Shown: in pieces, positions 50,455 through 61,337 of the stretch | Layout of the letters: each line of letters opens with the position of its first letter | Numbering within the stretch: position 1 is the first letter of the stretch | Source of the DNA: an uncultured Gemmatimonadota bacterium | Lineage (GTDB): Bacteria; Gemmatimonadota; Gemmatimonadetes; Palauibacterales; Palauibacteraceae | DNA length: 64,000 nt | NCBI GenBank assembly: GCA_913043255.1 | Contig: CAJWLK010000004.1 | Location: 62,001-126,000 of the forward strand | Reading direction: 5' to 3' | Translations under genes and position numbers: made by a program | The notes under the pieces: generated by a model | Told to the model about the DNA's origin: nothing | What the model saw: only the letters and a program-made list of their open reading frames with translations | The model's database searches: none

Positions 50455-50651
50455 ACAGTTGGCATGACCCTAACCTAACAAGGCACCTGCTCCACGGATG
50501 CACTTGATCGTGGAATGGGCCAATTGCACTTCAATTGCTGCTGATTTTCGAACGCACACTATACTTAATAACAATTCACTGTGGTGTGTTTAATTTGTTC
50601 CCTCTGGCGAGTTCAGCAGAGTGACTTTCAGTCTGCAGCGTTATTTCGTCT

Positions 50652-53600
50652 TTACCTATCGGGCGGCCAATCGGGCAGGGATCGTCCCGTTGTCCAAGGA
50701 ACACCAGCATCCTCGAGCTGCCGCTCAAGATTGGGTAAGTCAATCTCTATAAGCTGCTGTAGGGTTGGGTAGAACTTAGTGAAGGCATCAAACGCAATAC
50801 GATACTGCTCGCGGTGGGTTTGAGTTGGCCCGTGCAGCCCACTCCAGTGGCCTCGAACGACCTGATTCACTCGATTGACAATGCCTGGCATGTCAGGTTC
50901 TGATCGAGAAGTTCGAGTACGTGATCCATTTAGCTTTTCCTGCAAATCAGTGAGCTGTAACTCGAGTTCGCGTGCCCTGTTCCGCATCGCCTCAGTAGCT
51001 GTAGGCCATTGGCCAATGGCTTGCTTTATTGCATCGATACTTGTCATAGCGGCTTCTACAGACCGTTGAGTCCCTGTGACAGCGCGAAGCAACTTGCCTG
51101 TCTCTTGCTGGAAGGCAAGAACGTCAGCGTGGATTTGAGGCGGAATTGCGGGTCGTCCCATAGGCGAGATTTCGAAAGGAGTCTCAGCAGATAGTTGGCT
51201 GACGACGCCATCGATTCTTTTCGAGAGCACAACAGTGTAGTTGCCGGGAAGTGCCATCGGTCCTTGGCCTCTGCTTCTTGCACCGCCACTGGAAGTTACC
51301 GGGGTATAACTGGGGTATCGATAATTCCACGTCGTGCGATGGAGGCCCTGCGATGTTGATCCTTGTACGGTATTAACGACAGCCCCGTCTGAGTCTCGGA
51401 TTGTGAGGAATATTTGTGGCGTTTCTTCACGATCCTCTGCTTGAAGCTCCTCCCACGATGGGTAAGGTGTATCCTCGTTTCGGCTGGCAGATTCCCGTTC
51501 TTGTCTCCGTCGCGTGGCTTCTCGCGTTCTGAGAGAACTGCCCACGAGATATGTAAATGTGACACCGAATTCCGGATTGTCGGCTTGATAGAAATCCGAT
51601 CCCTGTTCCCCTCCTGGATTCCAGCGGAGATACATGTCTCCTGGTTTGATTGAGAAGATATGCCCATCCATGGCTAGGATTTCATCGGATCTTGTCACGA
51701 GTTCGCGCAGCGGTGTGTAGTCGTCTATCACATAGAAGCTTCTACCGAACGTTGCCGCTACGAGGTCACCTTCACGCTTCTGGATTTCGAGTTCGCGCAC
51801 TGGAATCGTGGGTAGCCCATTTCCAAGCTTAATCCACGATTGTCCTCCATTAATCGAAGTGAAGGCAGAGAACTCCGTGCCTAAAAACAAGAGGTTGGGT
51901 TCAACATGATCTTGGACGATGGAGAAGGCCGGTCCGTTATTGGGGAGGTTACTTGCAATTGCCGTCCACGTAACGCCGCGATCCGTGGACTTAAAAACAT
52001 AAGGTTTGAAGTCGCCGCGTTTGAAATTGTTGAGTACTGCAAACACGGTGTTCGGGTCGTGAAGTGATGCCTCAACGTCATGAACAAAACTTGTGTCGGG
52101 CACACCTGGGAACGTCTCCACGCTGCGCCAGTTCTGTCCACCGTCCTCCGTAACTTGGATTAGGCCATCGTCAGTTCCAACGTAGATGAGTCCTTCAACG
52201 AGAGGTGATTCCGAGACTGCCACGATATGTCCAAACACCGAGGTTGACCGATTTTTTCCGACCGCATCAACACTCCAAATTCTGCCCATCACCTCGAGTT
52301 CGTTTCGGTTGATATTTCGGGTTAGGTCACCAGAAATGGGACGCCATGTTGAGCCTTGATCATCCGTCTGAAAAAGAATCTGAGCTCCAAAGTAGAGACG
52401 GTGGCTGTTATGCGGTGACATGTGAATTCCTGCATCCCAATACCAACGCAGTGGGGGACCATCCGCGCTCTCTTGGGGTTGGATGTCAAGCCGTTCTTTA
52501 GTCCCGCGATCCATCCGCGATAGGACCCCATTCTGTAGCTGTGAGTAGATGATGTCAGGGTTGTTGTAATCAACGACTGGGTCGAATCCATCTCCACCGA
52601 GGGTTACGTACCAATCTGAATTCCGGATTCCGCCGTTAACGGTTGTTTGTGACGGACCCCCAAGCGTGTTGTTATCCTGAGTTCCGCCGTAGACGTAATA
52701 GAATGGTTCGTCGTTTGAGGTTGCGACCTTGTAAAACTGTGTAAGTGGAAGATTCCGGAAAAAGTGCCAGGATTCACCGAAATCGCGGGTCTCGTACAAC
52801 CCCCCGTCATTTCCAAGAATCAGGTGCTCAGGATCATGGGGGTCGAACGCGAGTGCGTGGTGATCGACGTGCACGTTTTGAGTAGGGAATCGATCCCATG
52901 TTTTCCCACCATCGTCGGATACCTGCACAAATGTATCAAGCGCATATATACGATCGAACCGGTGAGGATCAGCATACAGTTCGTGATAATACATTGGTGC
53001 CGAAGACTGGTAGCGAGAGGTCCGGCTCCAATGTTCACCCATATTTTCGGATCGGAACGTACCACCTTCATTCCCGCTAGCCTCCACGATTGCGTAGAGG
53101 ATGTCAGGGTTTTGGGGTGAGATGGCGACTCCAATGCGCCCCTTATCACCGCTCGGTAGCCCACGGTTGATTGGGCGCCAAGTGTTACCCCCATCTGTTG
53201 ATTTATAGATACCTGAGTTGGGCCCGCCATCAATCATCGTCCATTGGTGGCGTCGTCGCTGCCACGTTGTTGCGTACATGACGTTTGGGTTACGTGGGTC
53301 AAAATAGACCTCGTTGACGCCGGTGTGTTCATCTATCCCGAGGACCTGAGCCCACGTGGCTCCACCGTCGATCGTCCGGTAAAGTCCACGCTCGCCCCCA
53401 GCAGCCCACAGAGGGCCCTGTGCTCCGACATATACCACGTCGGAGTCGTCAGGGTGGATTGCGATCATACCGATATGTTCAGAAGTGGAAAGCCCTACGT
53501 TATCGAACGATCGGCCGCCATCGATTGATTTATAGACTCCATCTCCGTATCCCACTGATCGTTGGGCGTTGTTCTCTCCCGTGCCGACCCAAAGCGTAAG

Positions 53601-53963
53601 ATGGTCTTTGGGGTCCAGGGCGAGTGCTCCTATTGAATACGAATCATAGTCATCGAAAATTGGATTCCAGGTGGTTCCAGCGTTCGTCGTTTTCCACACT
53701 CCACCGGACGATGCGGCGACGTACCACACGCTGCGATTCGTTGGGTCGATTGCAATATCGGCGATCCGTCCGGAGGCGATTGCTGGACCAATGCTTCGCC
53801 AACGAATACTCGAAAGCAGGTTCGAGCTCAGCTCAAGCGGGTCTTCCTGGTCGAGGTCATCTGTTTGGGCAACAGCCTCGATTGGAGACATGATCAATGT
53901 GACAGCCAGGATTAGGCCGCAGAAGATGGATTGAATAAACGAAACGCGAACAAAGGTCGTCAT
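50652..53963 (-). CDS. Sortilin/VPS10/BNR-repeat exported protein (glycosyl hydrolase-like)
   Basis: Signal peptide; many SxDxGxTW repeats (KTTNAGTTWNPIFDD, RTIDGGATWAQV, KSTDGGNTWRPINRG). Confidence 0.93.
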   Translation of the reverse strand: MTTFVRVSFIQSIFCGLILAVTLIMSPIEAVAQTDDLDQEDPLELSSNLLSSIRWRSIGPAIASGRIADIAIDPTNRSVWYVAASSGGVWKTTNAGTTWNPIFDDYDSYSIGALALDPKDHLTLWVGTGENNAQRSVGYGDGVYKSIDGGRSFDNVGLSTSEHIGMIAIHPDDSDVVYVGAQGPLWAAGGERGLYRTIDGGATWAQVLGIDEHTGVNEVYFDPRNPNVMYATTWQRRRHQWTMIDGGPNSGIYKSTDGGNTWRPINRGLPSGDKGRIGVAISPQNPDILYAIVEASGNEGGTFRSENMGEHWSRTSRYQSSAPMYYHELYADPHRFDRIYALDTFVQVSDDGGKTWDRFPTQNVHVDHHALAFDPHDPEHLILGNDGGLYETRDFGESWHFFRNLPLTQFYKVATSNDEPFYYVYGGTQDNNTLGGPSQTTVNGGIRNSDWYVTLGGDGFDPVVDYNNPDIIYSQLQNGVLSRMDRGTKERLDIQPQESADGPPLRWYWDAGIHMSPHNSHRLYFGAQILFQTDDQGSTWRPISGDLTRNINRNELEVMGRIWSVDAVGKNRSTSVFGHIVAVSESPLVEGLIYVGTDDGLIQVTEDGGQNWRSVETFPGVPDTSFVHDVEASLHDPNTVFAVLNNFKRGDFKPYVFKSTDRGVTWTAIASNLPNNGPAFSIVQDHVEPNLLFLGTEFSAFTSINGGQSWIKLGNGLPTIPVRELEIQKREGDLVAATFGRSFYVIDDYTPLRELVTRSDEILAMDGHIFSIKPGDMYLRWNPGGEQGSDFYQADNPEFGVTFTYLVGSSLRTREATRRRQERESASRNEDTPYPSWEELQAEDREETPQIFLTIRDSDGAVVNTVQGSTSQGLHRTTWNYRYPSYTPVTSSGGARSRGQGPMALPGNYTVVLSKRIDGVVSQLSAETPFEISPMGRPAIPPQIHADVLAFQQETGKLLRAVTGTQRSVEAAMTSIDAIKQAIGQWPTATEAMRNRARELELQLTDLQEKLNGSRTRTSRSEPDMPGIVNRVNQVVRGHWSGLHGPTQTHREQYRIAFDAFTKFYPTLQQLIEIDLPNLERQLEDAGVPWTTGRSLPDWPPDR

Positions 53964-54114
53964 CGGGTTCTCAACTGGCTGTGGCTTGCGTGTAGTTCCA
54001 TGCGTACGGTTATAGGATTGGAAACTATCTTAGTTGACTCTCTTGATCGACACCTGTTGCCGCCACAAAATTTTTGATCTGTTCAAATCGAAAAAAATGC
54101 AGCCGGAATTAATC

Positions 54115-55122
54115 ATGAACATGCGAGTTCTATCAAAAGCAGATATAGACCGATCGATACGCGCGAGTGATGCTATGGAAGCCATGAGAATAGCATTCTC
54201 GGAGTTGTCGGATGGCCGTGCGATTGTCCCGATTCGCGGGAGTGTCGCGAGCGCATGTGGAGTAACCCTCCTTATGCCGGGTTTTCTCTCAGGAATGAAC
54301 GCGTTAGGAGCGAAAATCGTATCGGTTTTTCCCGGAAATTCGGTGGAAGGGAGGCCTCCCATCCAAGGCGCGGTTTTGCTCCTCGATGCTGACACCGGGA
54401 CACCAAAAGCTCTCCTCGATGGAACGCGGCTTACGGAAATTCGAACGGCCGCCGGCAGTGGCCTCGCAACGGAACTTCTTGCAGACGATTCTTCAGACAT
54501 TCTTACGGTTTTTGGTGCGGGAGCGCAGGGTCGTGCACACATAGAGATCTTAATGGCGACTCGGCGTCTGTCTGAGGTTAGGATTCTATCCAAGTCGACG
54601 GAGACTGCCGAGGCTCTAGTTACAGAACTGCGGAACCGTGGCGACCTAATGCCTAACAAAAGTCTTGCCGAATTGCCTCGGATCATGGCCATGTGCGACC
54701 CCCGCGAAGCTTTGGATGGAGCTGGGCTTGTGGTCACAGCGACGACCAGCACTACACCGGTTTTTGACAGTCGAGACTTGGAATTAGGTGCCCATGTCAA
54801 TGCCGTCGGGTCCTATCGACCGGACATGCAGGAAATTGATGCCGACTTGGTCAAGAATGCCCGGGTCGTTGTCGATCAACGTGAGGCTGTTTGGGAAGAG
54901 GCAGGCGACCTCATTATTCCGCATGAGGCTGGTTTCATCGACGAAAAAGTAGTTGACGCTGAGTTAGGAGAGATTGTAAATGGAGATGCGTCCCCCGGCA
55001 GAGGCGAGTTTACCTTTAGCCTCTTTAAATCAGTTGGAAACGCTGCCCAAGACGTCGCTATCGCGGAAATGGTGCTGAGTTTCGCTGAAGAGATGGGACT
55101 GGGGAGTATGACTCCCTTCTGA
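54115..55122 (+). CDS. Ornithine cyclodeaminase/mu-crystallin family protein
   Basis: GAVLLLDADTGTPKALLDGTRLTEIRTAAGSGLATELLA, FGAGAQGRAHIEILMATR, VNAVGSYRPDMQEID. Confidence 0.93.
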   Translation: MNMRVLSKADIDRSIRASDAMEAMRIAFSELSDGRAIVPIRGSVASACGVTLLMPGFLSGMNALGAKIVSVFPGNSVEGRPPIQGAVLLLDADTGTPKALLDGTRLTEIRTAAGSGLATELLADDSSDILTVFGAGAQGRAHIEILMATRRLSEVRILSKSTETAEALVTELRNRGDLMPNKSLAELPRIMAMCDPREALDGAGLVVTATTSTTPVFDSRDLELGAHVNAVGSYRPDMQEIDADLVKNARVVVDQREAVWEEAGDLIIPHEAGFIDEKVVDAELGEIVNGDASPGRGEFTFSLFKSVGNAAQDVAIAEMVLSFAEEMGLGSMTPF

Positions 55123-55237
55123 CCTCATGTGTTTACGCCCAGTTACAATAACTAGTCGATTCACACCTTCCGAGTCGATAGTTTGTTCAGTCAACCATTT
55201 TCCGCCTGGTTTACCTAGACGGTTTTGAAGAGGTGCT

Positions 55238-58024
55238 ATGTCGAACGTTGCTCCTTCGCTGGATACCTATGGTGTGCATTCTTTGCTCGATGCTCCGCAT
55301 GGAGACGTCGAGTTCTATGATATTCAAGCAGTGGCTCGTGAGGTGGGAGCTGACCCAAGTCGCCTCCCGTTCTCAATTCGGATCATGCTTGAAAATCTAG
55401 TCCGACATGAAGACGGAAAATCGGTGACAGCGGAGGATATCTCCGCAATCGCTGCGTGGGACCCACAGGCTACGCCAGGGCGGGAGATTTCCTTCCGTCC
55501 TTCGCGCGTGTTGCTCCAAGATTTTACCGGTGTGCCGGCAGTCGTTGATTTGGCAGCAATGCGCGATGCAATGGCTGAGTTGGGAGGCGACCCTGCCTCG
55601 ATCAATCCACTCATGCCCTGCGAACTAGTGATTGATCATTCGGTGCAGGTCGATTCATTTGGAAGCCCTGAGTCATTCGCGATTAACGCAGAGTATGAGT
55701 TTAAGCGAAATCATGAACGGTATGCATTTTTGCGGTGGGGGCAGACTGCCTTTGACAACTTCAAGGTCGTCCCCCCCGGTACTGGGATTGTACATCAGGT
55801 AAATCTGGAATACCTAGCAAGAGTGGTCTTCAGTGTTACAGAGGGAGGCCAGCGTATCGCTTATCCCGACACGTTGGTAGGGACCGACAGTCACACAACC
55901 ATGATTAATGGTCTGGGGGTGCTGGGCTGGGGTGTTGGCGGTATCGAGGCTGAGGCTGCGATGTTGGGGCAACCACTCTCAATGTTAATACCCCGCGTCT
56001 TCGGTTTACGCTTGTGTGGAGAGCTTCCAGAAGGGGCGACGGCAACTGACCTTGTTCTTCGCGTAACGGAGATTCTCCGAGAGGCGGGTGTCGTGGGCAA
56101 GTTTGTAGAATTCTACGGTCCGGGCTTGCAAGGCCTATCAATTGCGGATCGAGCTACGCTTGGAAATATGTCACCCGAATTTGGTTCGACTTGTGCCATC
56201 TCTCCGATTGATTCAGAAACACTGGCTTATATGCGATTCACGGGCCGCTCTAATGACGACATAGCACTAGTGGAGTCATATGCCCGAGCTCAGGGTCTCT
56301 TTCATGAAGGTGGCATGGAGGGTGCAGCATACAGTGACCATCTTGAACTCGATCTCTCGACTGTTGTCCCAGCGATTGCTGGTCCAAAGCTCCCACAACA
56401 ACGGATTCCGCTGACCGAAAGCAAGGCCCGATTTGTCGATATGCTTGCTGGGGTCAAGAAACCTGGTTCTAGCGGTCGGATGCTAACCTCTTCTGGGGAT
56501 TGGTCGAGTGATCTTGACCAAGGGTCCGTTGCGGTTAAAGAGGCCTCTGCCGGTGTAGCTGTCCAGCTTACAGATGACGACGGAAATTACTGTGAATTCG
56601 AACTGCGAGACGGTTCCGTGGTTATTGCAGCGATTACGAGCTGCACAAATACTTCAAACCCCTCAGTTATGGTTGGAGCCGGTCTTCTAGCTAAACGTGC
56701 CGTTGAAAAGGGCATTTCGAGCCAGCCGTGGGTGAAGACAAGCCTTGCACCCGGTTCAATGGTTGTAACCGAATACTTAACTGAGGCTGGTCTGCTGCCC
56801 TATTTCGAGGCGTTAGGGTTCCACGTCGTCGGGTATGGGTGTACTACCTGTATTGGTAACAGTGGGCCACTTCCTACCCAAATCTCACAGGCGATTCGGG
56901 AAAATGATCTCGTAGGCTGCTCTGTTCTCTCTGGAAATCGCAATTTTGAAGGTCGGATTAGCCCAGATTCAAGAGCAAACTACCTAGCGTCTCCGCCGCT
57001 TGTCGTTGCGTACGCACTCGCAGGTCGAATGGACATTGACTTTCATTCTGAACCGTTGGGGACGAGTGACAAAGGAGAGGATGTCTACCTGCGCGATATT
57101 TGGCCGCGGGAAGAGGAGATTCGTGATGCGATCCGAACATCGATAAAGACCGACATGTTCTGCTCTAAGTATGCCGAAGTGTATGCTGGAGACGAGCGTT
57201 GGAACTCCCTCGAGATTCCGACTGGAGATCGATTTTCGTGGGATCCGGAGTCGCGATACGTACGTCAACCCACGTTTTTCGAAGGTATGTCCAAAGAACT
57301 GCCACCTATGGTGGATATCAAAGATGCACGGTGTCTTGCTCTTCTTGGTGATTCAGTAACAACTGATCACATTTCGCCGGCTGGAGCGATCGCGAAGGAT
57401 TCTCCTGCAGGAAGATATCTGCGCGAGAATGGTATAAGACATGCGGATTTTAATTCCTACGGATCTCGTCGCGGGAATCACGAAGTTATGATGCATGGGA
57501 CATTCGCTAATATGCGGCTTCGAAACGCGATGGTACCCGGTGTCGAGGGTGGTTATACGCGTCACATGCCGAGTGGTGAACAATTGCCCATTTTTGATGC
57601 TGCCGCGAGGTACATCGAAGAGGGTACCCCAACGATTGTGATCGGTGGTTCTTTGTACGGTTCGGGATCAAGCCGAGATTGGGCGGCCAAGGGACCATAT
57701 CTCATTGGGGTCAAGGCCGTGCTTGCAGTCAGCTATGAACGAATCCACCGATCCAACTTGATCGGAATGGGTATTATCCCACTTCAATTCCGTGATGGAG
57801 ACAATGCGGAATCACTAGGCTTAGATGGAACCGAGGTGTTCGAAATTACTGGAATCGCTGATGGGTTGAAGCCCAAGGACACCATTCTCGTTAAGGCGAC
57901 ATCGGGTGGAGAATCCACGTGCACATTCGAGGTTTTGGCTCGCCTTGATACCGAAGTTGAGGTGGATTACTACCGGAACGGTGGTATCCTGCAGACTGTG
58001 CTGCGACAGCAGCTCAACCGTTAG
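55238..58024 (+). CDS. acnA: Aconitate hydratase AcnA
   Basis: LPFSIRIMLENLVRHED, DSHTTMINGLGVLGWGVGGIEAEAAMLGQ, ITSCTNTSNPSVM, GCTTCIGNSGPL, YGSGSSRDWAAKGP. Confidence 0.97.
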   Translation: MSNVAPSLDTYGVHSLLDAPHGDVEFYDIQAVAREVGADPSRLPFSIRIMLENLVRHEDGKSVTAEDISAIAAWDPQATPGREISFRPSRVLLQDFTGVPAVVDLAAMRDAMAELGGDPASINPLMPCELVIDHSVQVDSFGSPESFAINAEYEFKRNHERYAFLRWGQTAFDNFKVVPPGTGIVHQVNLEYLARVVFSVTEGGQRIAYPDTLVGTDSHTTMINGLGVLGWGVGGIEAEAAMLGQPLSMLIPRVFGLRLCGELPEGATATDLVLRVTEILREAGVVGKFVEFYGPGLQGLSIADRATLGNMSPEFGSTCAISPIDSETLAYMRFTGRSNDDIALVESYARAQGLFHEGGMEGAAYSDHLELDLSTVVPAIAGPKLPQQRIPLTESKARFVDMLAGVKKPGSSGRMLTSSGDWSSDLDQGSVAVKEASAGVAVQLTDDDGNYCEFELRDGSVVIAAITSCTNTSNPSVMVGAGLLAKRAVEKGISSQPWVKTSLAPGSMVVTEYLTEAGLLPYFEALGFHVVGYGCTTCIGNSGPLPTQISQAIRENDLVGCSVLSGNRNFEGRISPDSRANYLASPPLVVAYALAGRMDIDFHSEPLGTSDKGEDVYLRDIWPREEEIRDAIRTSIKTDMFCSKYAEVYAGDERWNSLEIPTGDRFSWDPESRYVRQPTFFEGMSKELPPMVDIKDARCLALLGDSVTTDHISPAGAIAKDSPAGRYLRENGIRHADFNSYGSRRGNHEVMMHGTFANMRLRNAMVPGVEGGYTRHMPSGEQLPIFDAAARYIEEGTPTIVIGGSLYGSGSSRDWAAKGPYLIGVKAVLAVSYERIHRSNLIGMGIIPLQFRDGDNAESLGLDGTEVFEITGIADGLKPKDTILVKATSGGESTCTFEVLARLDTEVEVDYYRNGGILQTVLRQQLNR

Positions 58025-58617
58025 CTTTCGCTCCTTGCCTTATCCAGCCACTCTCGGTCACGCGCGCTAAGGGTTGATCCCGTGTCTGGCGCAGAGACGG
58101 TGAGAGATGATTCGTGGATTCCGGTTGTCCCACCGAATCCAATCTTGGCTCCTATCAATACGAGAGCGAGTATAAGTGCTAGGAAAGGCAGTACGTAGAG
58201 GATACTGTTCAAGCCCTGCACCTTCGGTCGGAGCAGGATCCACTCACCGTAGCTCTGCACAAAATAGGCCTCGATCTCTTCGGGAGTCTTTTCATCCATG
58301 AGCATCTCGCGGATCACACCTTGCATCTCTCGAGCTATTCTTGATGAGGATTCCGCTACCGATTGCTGACGGCAGATTGGGCAGCGGAGTTCTGCCCCGA
58401 TTTGTGCGGTTAGATCATCGAGTTCTGCTTCGCGCACTTCGTCGCCAGCTGGTGCGGGGGCCTCTACGCCATCGAACGCACCATCAACGGATTGTGCTAT
58501 AAGCTTGGTGATGGGAGCTGGCGATAGTCCGATAGCGAGTGCCCAAATGAACATCTGCGCATGCAATCTCTTATTTGTTCCAGGTAACTGGTCCGTATTC
58601 CTGGTAGAGCGGTGCAT
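58021..58617 (-). CDS. ccmH: Cytochrome c-type biogenesis protein CcmH
   Basis: GAELRCPICRQQSVAESSSRIAREMQGVIREMLMDEKTPEEIEAYFVQSYGEWILLRP. Confidence 0.93.
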   Translation of the reverse strand: MHRSTRNTDQLPGTNKRLHAQMFIWALAIGLSPAPITKLIAQSVDGAFDGVEAPAPAGDEVREAELDDLTAQIGAELRCPICRQQSVAESSSRIAREMQGVIREMLMDEKTPEEIEAYFVQSYGEWILLRPKVQGLNSILYVLPFLALILALVLIGAKIGFGGTTGIHESSLTVSAPDTGSTLSARDREWLDKARSES

Positions 58618-59183
58618 TAGTCCTGGCTCTCTATCGCGGAAGACTTAGGTGTCCCTTGGCTGGCAACGAGCGAATCAACCATCGTACTCACAAGATCCCA
58701 GTTCACCGCGAGGTCATGCCGGAGCGCTACTTCGCGGTCTGCGCCTATAAAGAAGGTTTCGGGAACGCCATAGACGCCATAGCGAATGGCAGTGTGACTC
58801 CCAGGGTCTACGACCATCGGCCAATCACCGCCGAGATCTTGGATGAAAGCTTGGCCATTCTCAGGGGCATCTTGGAATAATACGCTCAGTAAAGCCACGT
58901 CCTCCGGATCGTACGTCTCATGAAGCTTAACCAGAACGGGGTGCTCGGTGATACACGGGATACACCAGGAAGCCCAGAAATTCAAGACCACAACTTTCCC
59001 TTCGAAATCATGCAGGCTTACCGAGTCACTTGGATCGTAGAGATCTGCGAGTGTGAAATCGGGGGCTAATTGCCCTTCTAATGCCGACGGAAGTCGACGT
59101 GCATCTCGGGTCAATCCCCATGCGAGAAGCGCGAGCATCGGAACAAATGCCAAGGGCAACACCCAGCGCATCCAGCCCTTCAT
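58617..59183 (-). CDS. ccmG: Thiol:disulfide interchange protein CcmG/DsbE
   Basis: VVLNFWASWCIPCITEHPVL; YGVYGVPETFFIGAD. Confidence 0.92.
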   Translation of the reverse strand: MKGWMRWVLPLAFVPMLALLAWGLTRDARRLPSALEGQLAPDFTLADLYDPSDSVSLHDFEGKVVVLNFWASWCIPCITEHPVLVKLHETYDPEDVALLSVLFQDAPENGQAFIQDLGGDWPMVVDPGSHTAIRYGVYGVPETFFIGADREVALRHDLAVNWDLVSTMVDSLVASQGTPKSSAIESQD

Positions 59184-61336
59184 TCTATGCTCTTTTCTGT
59201 CTTTGACGGACTAGTCCTTTCCAAGTTTTCAGTTTTGGCGGAAGAGTCGATGTCTAAGGATGGAAGTTGGTATGTGCCTCCATCTGCGAGAAGCTGATCG
59301 CTAGCAGCACGTACCCGGATCTTTCCGCGTGGCCAGATGGCGATCAGAGCACCAATGCCCATGATCATCCCCCCAATCCATAGCCACACAATGCCCGGAT
59401 TGACGATCGCGCGAACAGTTGCATGCTCGAGGTTATCCTGGTCAATCGCCATAAGGGTTAGGTAAAGGTCACTGCTGAGAGAACTCCGAACTGCTGGTGT
59501 TCCAATCGTTTGTTGTGAAGGATCACGGTGATAAATATTGAGCCGTGGCTGTTCTTGCCCGAGTGGTTTGCCATTTCGGAACGTTTCGAATGTCGCTCCG
59601 ATCACGAAACGTTGGGGCTCTTCAATGCCCCATACTTCTACGAACTCGACCTCGTAATCTTCAATTGCAAGACGTTCCCCTGCGCGGAGTGTCTCTTGTC
59701 GCTCCGTTTTCCACGTCCATGAAACTGAGATGGCGAGCGCAATTACTACCACGCCGACATGGACGATGTACCCCCCATATCGGTGGCCATTGCGGGAAAA
59801 TAAATCCAATAGGGCCCCAACGAACGACCGGTTGGCGAGTTTGCGACGAGCTTTAATCCCCATTGCAAACTCCTGAACTATCGTCGTCAAAACAAATGCG
59901 GCAAATGCAAGCGTAATCGTCGGTAGCAACTGTCGCATTCCTAGCAAGAAGGCTGCTATAGCAGTCACCACGCCCAATAGAATCGGCCATCGAAAAGATT
60001 TTTTGATATGATCACTCGTGGCCCTTCGCCAGGGTAAAGCAGGCCCTATGCCCATGAGAAAGAGCAAGGCGAGCCCGATCGGACTTGCAACCATGTTGAA
60101 ATAAGGGGGGCCGACGCTGATTCGATCGCCTCGGATTGCTTCGATCAAGAGTGGGAACATCGTCCCGAGAAGAACAGTGAAAGTGAACCCAACAAGGAGT
60201 AAATTGTTAAGGATGAATGCCGATTCACGTGATACCGGACTCTCAATCTGTCCGGCGGTATAGAGTCGATTAGAACGCCACCCAATGAGGGTGAGCGACC
60301 CTAGAGCTATAATGGCCATGAATCCCAGAAACAGTGGGCCGATGACACCTTCCGTAAATGCGTGAACCGAGTCAATCACTCCTGAGCGGGTAAGAAATGT
60401 GCCGAGTAGCGTTAAGAGGAAAGTCCCTATCATGAGTGACAGGTTCCATGTTTTAAGCATGCCTCCCCGCTTTTGTACCATAGCCGAGTGGAGGAAAGCT
60501 GTCGCCGTGAGCCATGGGAGAAACGATGCGTTCTCCACGGGATCCCAGGCCCATGCTCCGCCCCAGCCCAGTACTTCATACGACCACCAGCCGCCACCGA
60601 TAATGCCCATCGTCAGAAAGGCCCACGCGGCCACCATCCAACGACGTGAGTCGCGGATCCATCGGGCTTCAATGTTGCCTTGCAGTAGCCCCGCGATTGC
60701 AAATGCGAATGGAACTGTCATCCCGACGAATCCGAAATAGAGCATCGGTGGGTGTAGTCCCATTAGTGGATGATTCTGAAGCAGCGGATTAGGACCTGGT
60801 CCGTTTAAGGGTGCTGGCGACACGATGCCAAACGGGTTAGCAGGTCCCGCTAAAAGACCAAAGAAGAAAAGGCCCACTGTGCCAATGACTGCGATTACGA
60901 GTGGTGTTGTTTTGAGACTGGGGACTAGGCCTCCGTCTGCGGCTACAACTCTTCCTCCAACTCTCTGGTGGGCGTCAATTTCGCTTCGGCGAGTAAAGGC
61001 AAATAGGGCCCCGTACCCAGCCAGTATCCATCCCCAGAAAAGGATGGATCCATCTAGGCTGCTCCATAGTGAAATGGCCGTGTAGTACGTGGGCGTCTCA
61101 TGGCTCCCAACTCGTGCCACGTATTCGACGCTAAAATCGTGAGTGAGGAGCGCGATCTCCATGACGAGCATTCCCACCGTCATCGCAAAGAATCCAAAGT
61201 ATGCCGCACGGCGGGTCAATGTTGCAGCGAACTCGATGTTTCTGCGGGCAAGGCCGGCGTGATATCCGGCCAAGGCCATAATGCCGGCTGCTATAAGTGC
61301 AGCTAGAACGGAGCCATATCCAAGTGCGCTCAGCAT
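59180..61336 (-). CDS. ccmF: Heme lyase CcmF/NrfE
   Basis: ISLWSSLDGSILFWGWIL, NPLLQNHPLMGLHPPMLYFGFVGMTVPFAFAIA, GGWWSYEVLGWGGAWAWDPVENASFLPWLTATAFLHS. Confidence 0.96.
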   Translation of the reverse strand: MLSALGYGSVLAALIAAGIMALAGYHAGLARRNIEFAATLTRRAAYFGFFAMTVGMLVMEIALLTHDFSVEYVARVGSHETPTYYTAISLWSSLDGSILFWGWILAGYGALFAFTRRSEIDAHQRVGGRVVAADGGLVPSLKTTPLVIAVIGTVGLFFFGLLAGPANPFGIVSPAPLNGPGPNPLLQNHPLMGLHPPMLYFGFVGMTVPFAFAIAGLLQGNIEARWIRDSRRWMVAAWAFLTMGIIGGGWWSYEVLGWGGAWAWDPVENASFLPWLTATAFLHSAMVQKRGGMLKTWNLSLMIGTFLLTLLGTFLTRSGVIDSVHAFTEGVIGPLFLGFMAIIALGSLTLIGWRSNRLYTAGQIESPVSRESAFILNNLLLVGFTFTVLLGTMFPLLIEAIRGDRISVGPPYFNMVASPIGLALLFLMGIGPALPWRRATSDHIKKSFRWPILLGVVTAIAAFLLGMRQLLPTITLAFAAFVLTTIVQEFAMGIKARRKLANRSFVGALLDLFSRNGHRYGGYIVHVGVVVIALAISVSWTWKTERQETLRAGERLAIEDYEVEFVEVWGIEEPQRFVIGATFETFRNGKPLGQEQPRLNIYHRDPSQQTIGTPAVRSSLSSDLYLTLMAIDQDNLEHATVRAIVNPGIVWLWIGGMIMGIGALIAIWPRGKIRVRAASDQLLADGGTYQLPSLDIDSSAKTENLERTSPSKTEKSIE

Positions 61337-61337
61337 A

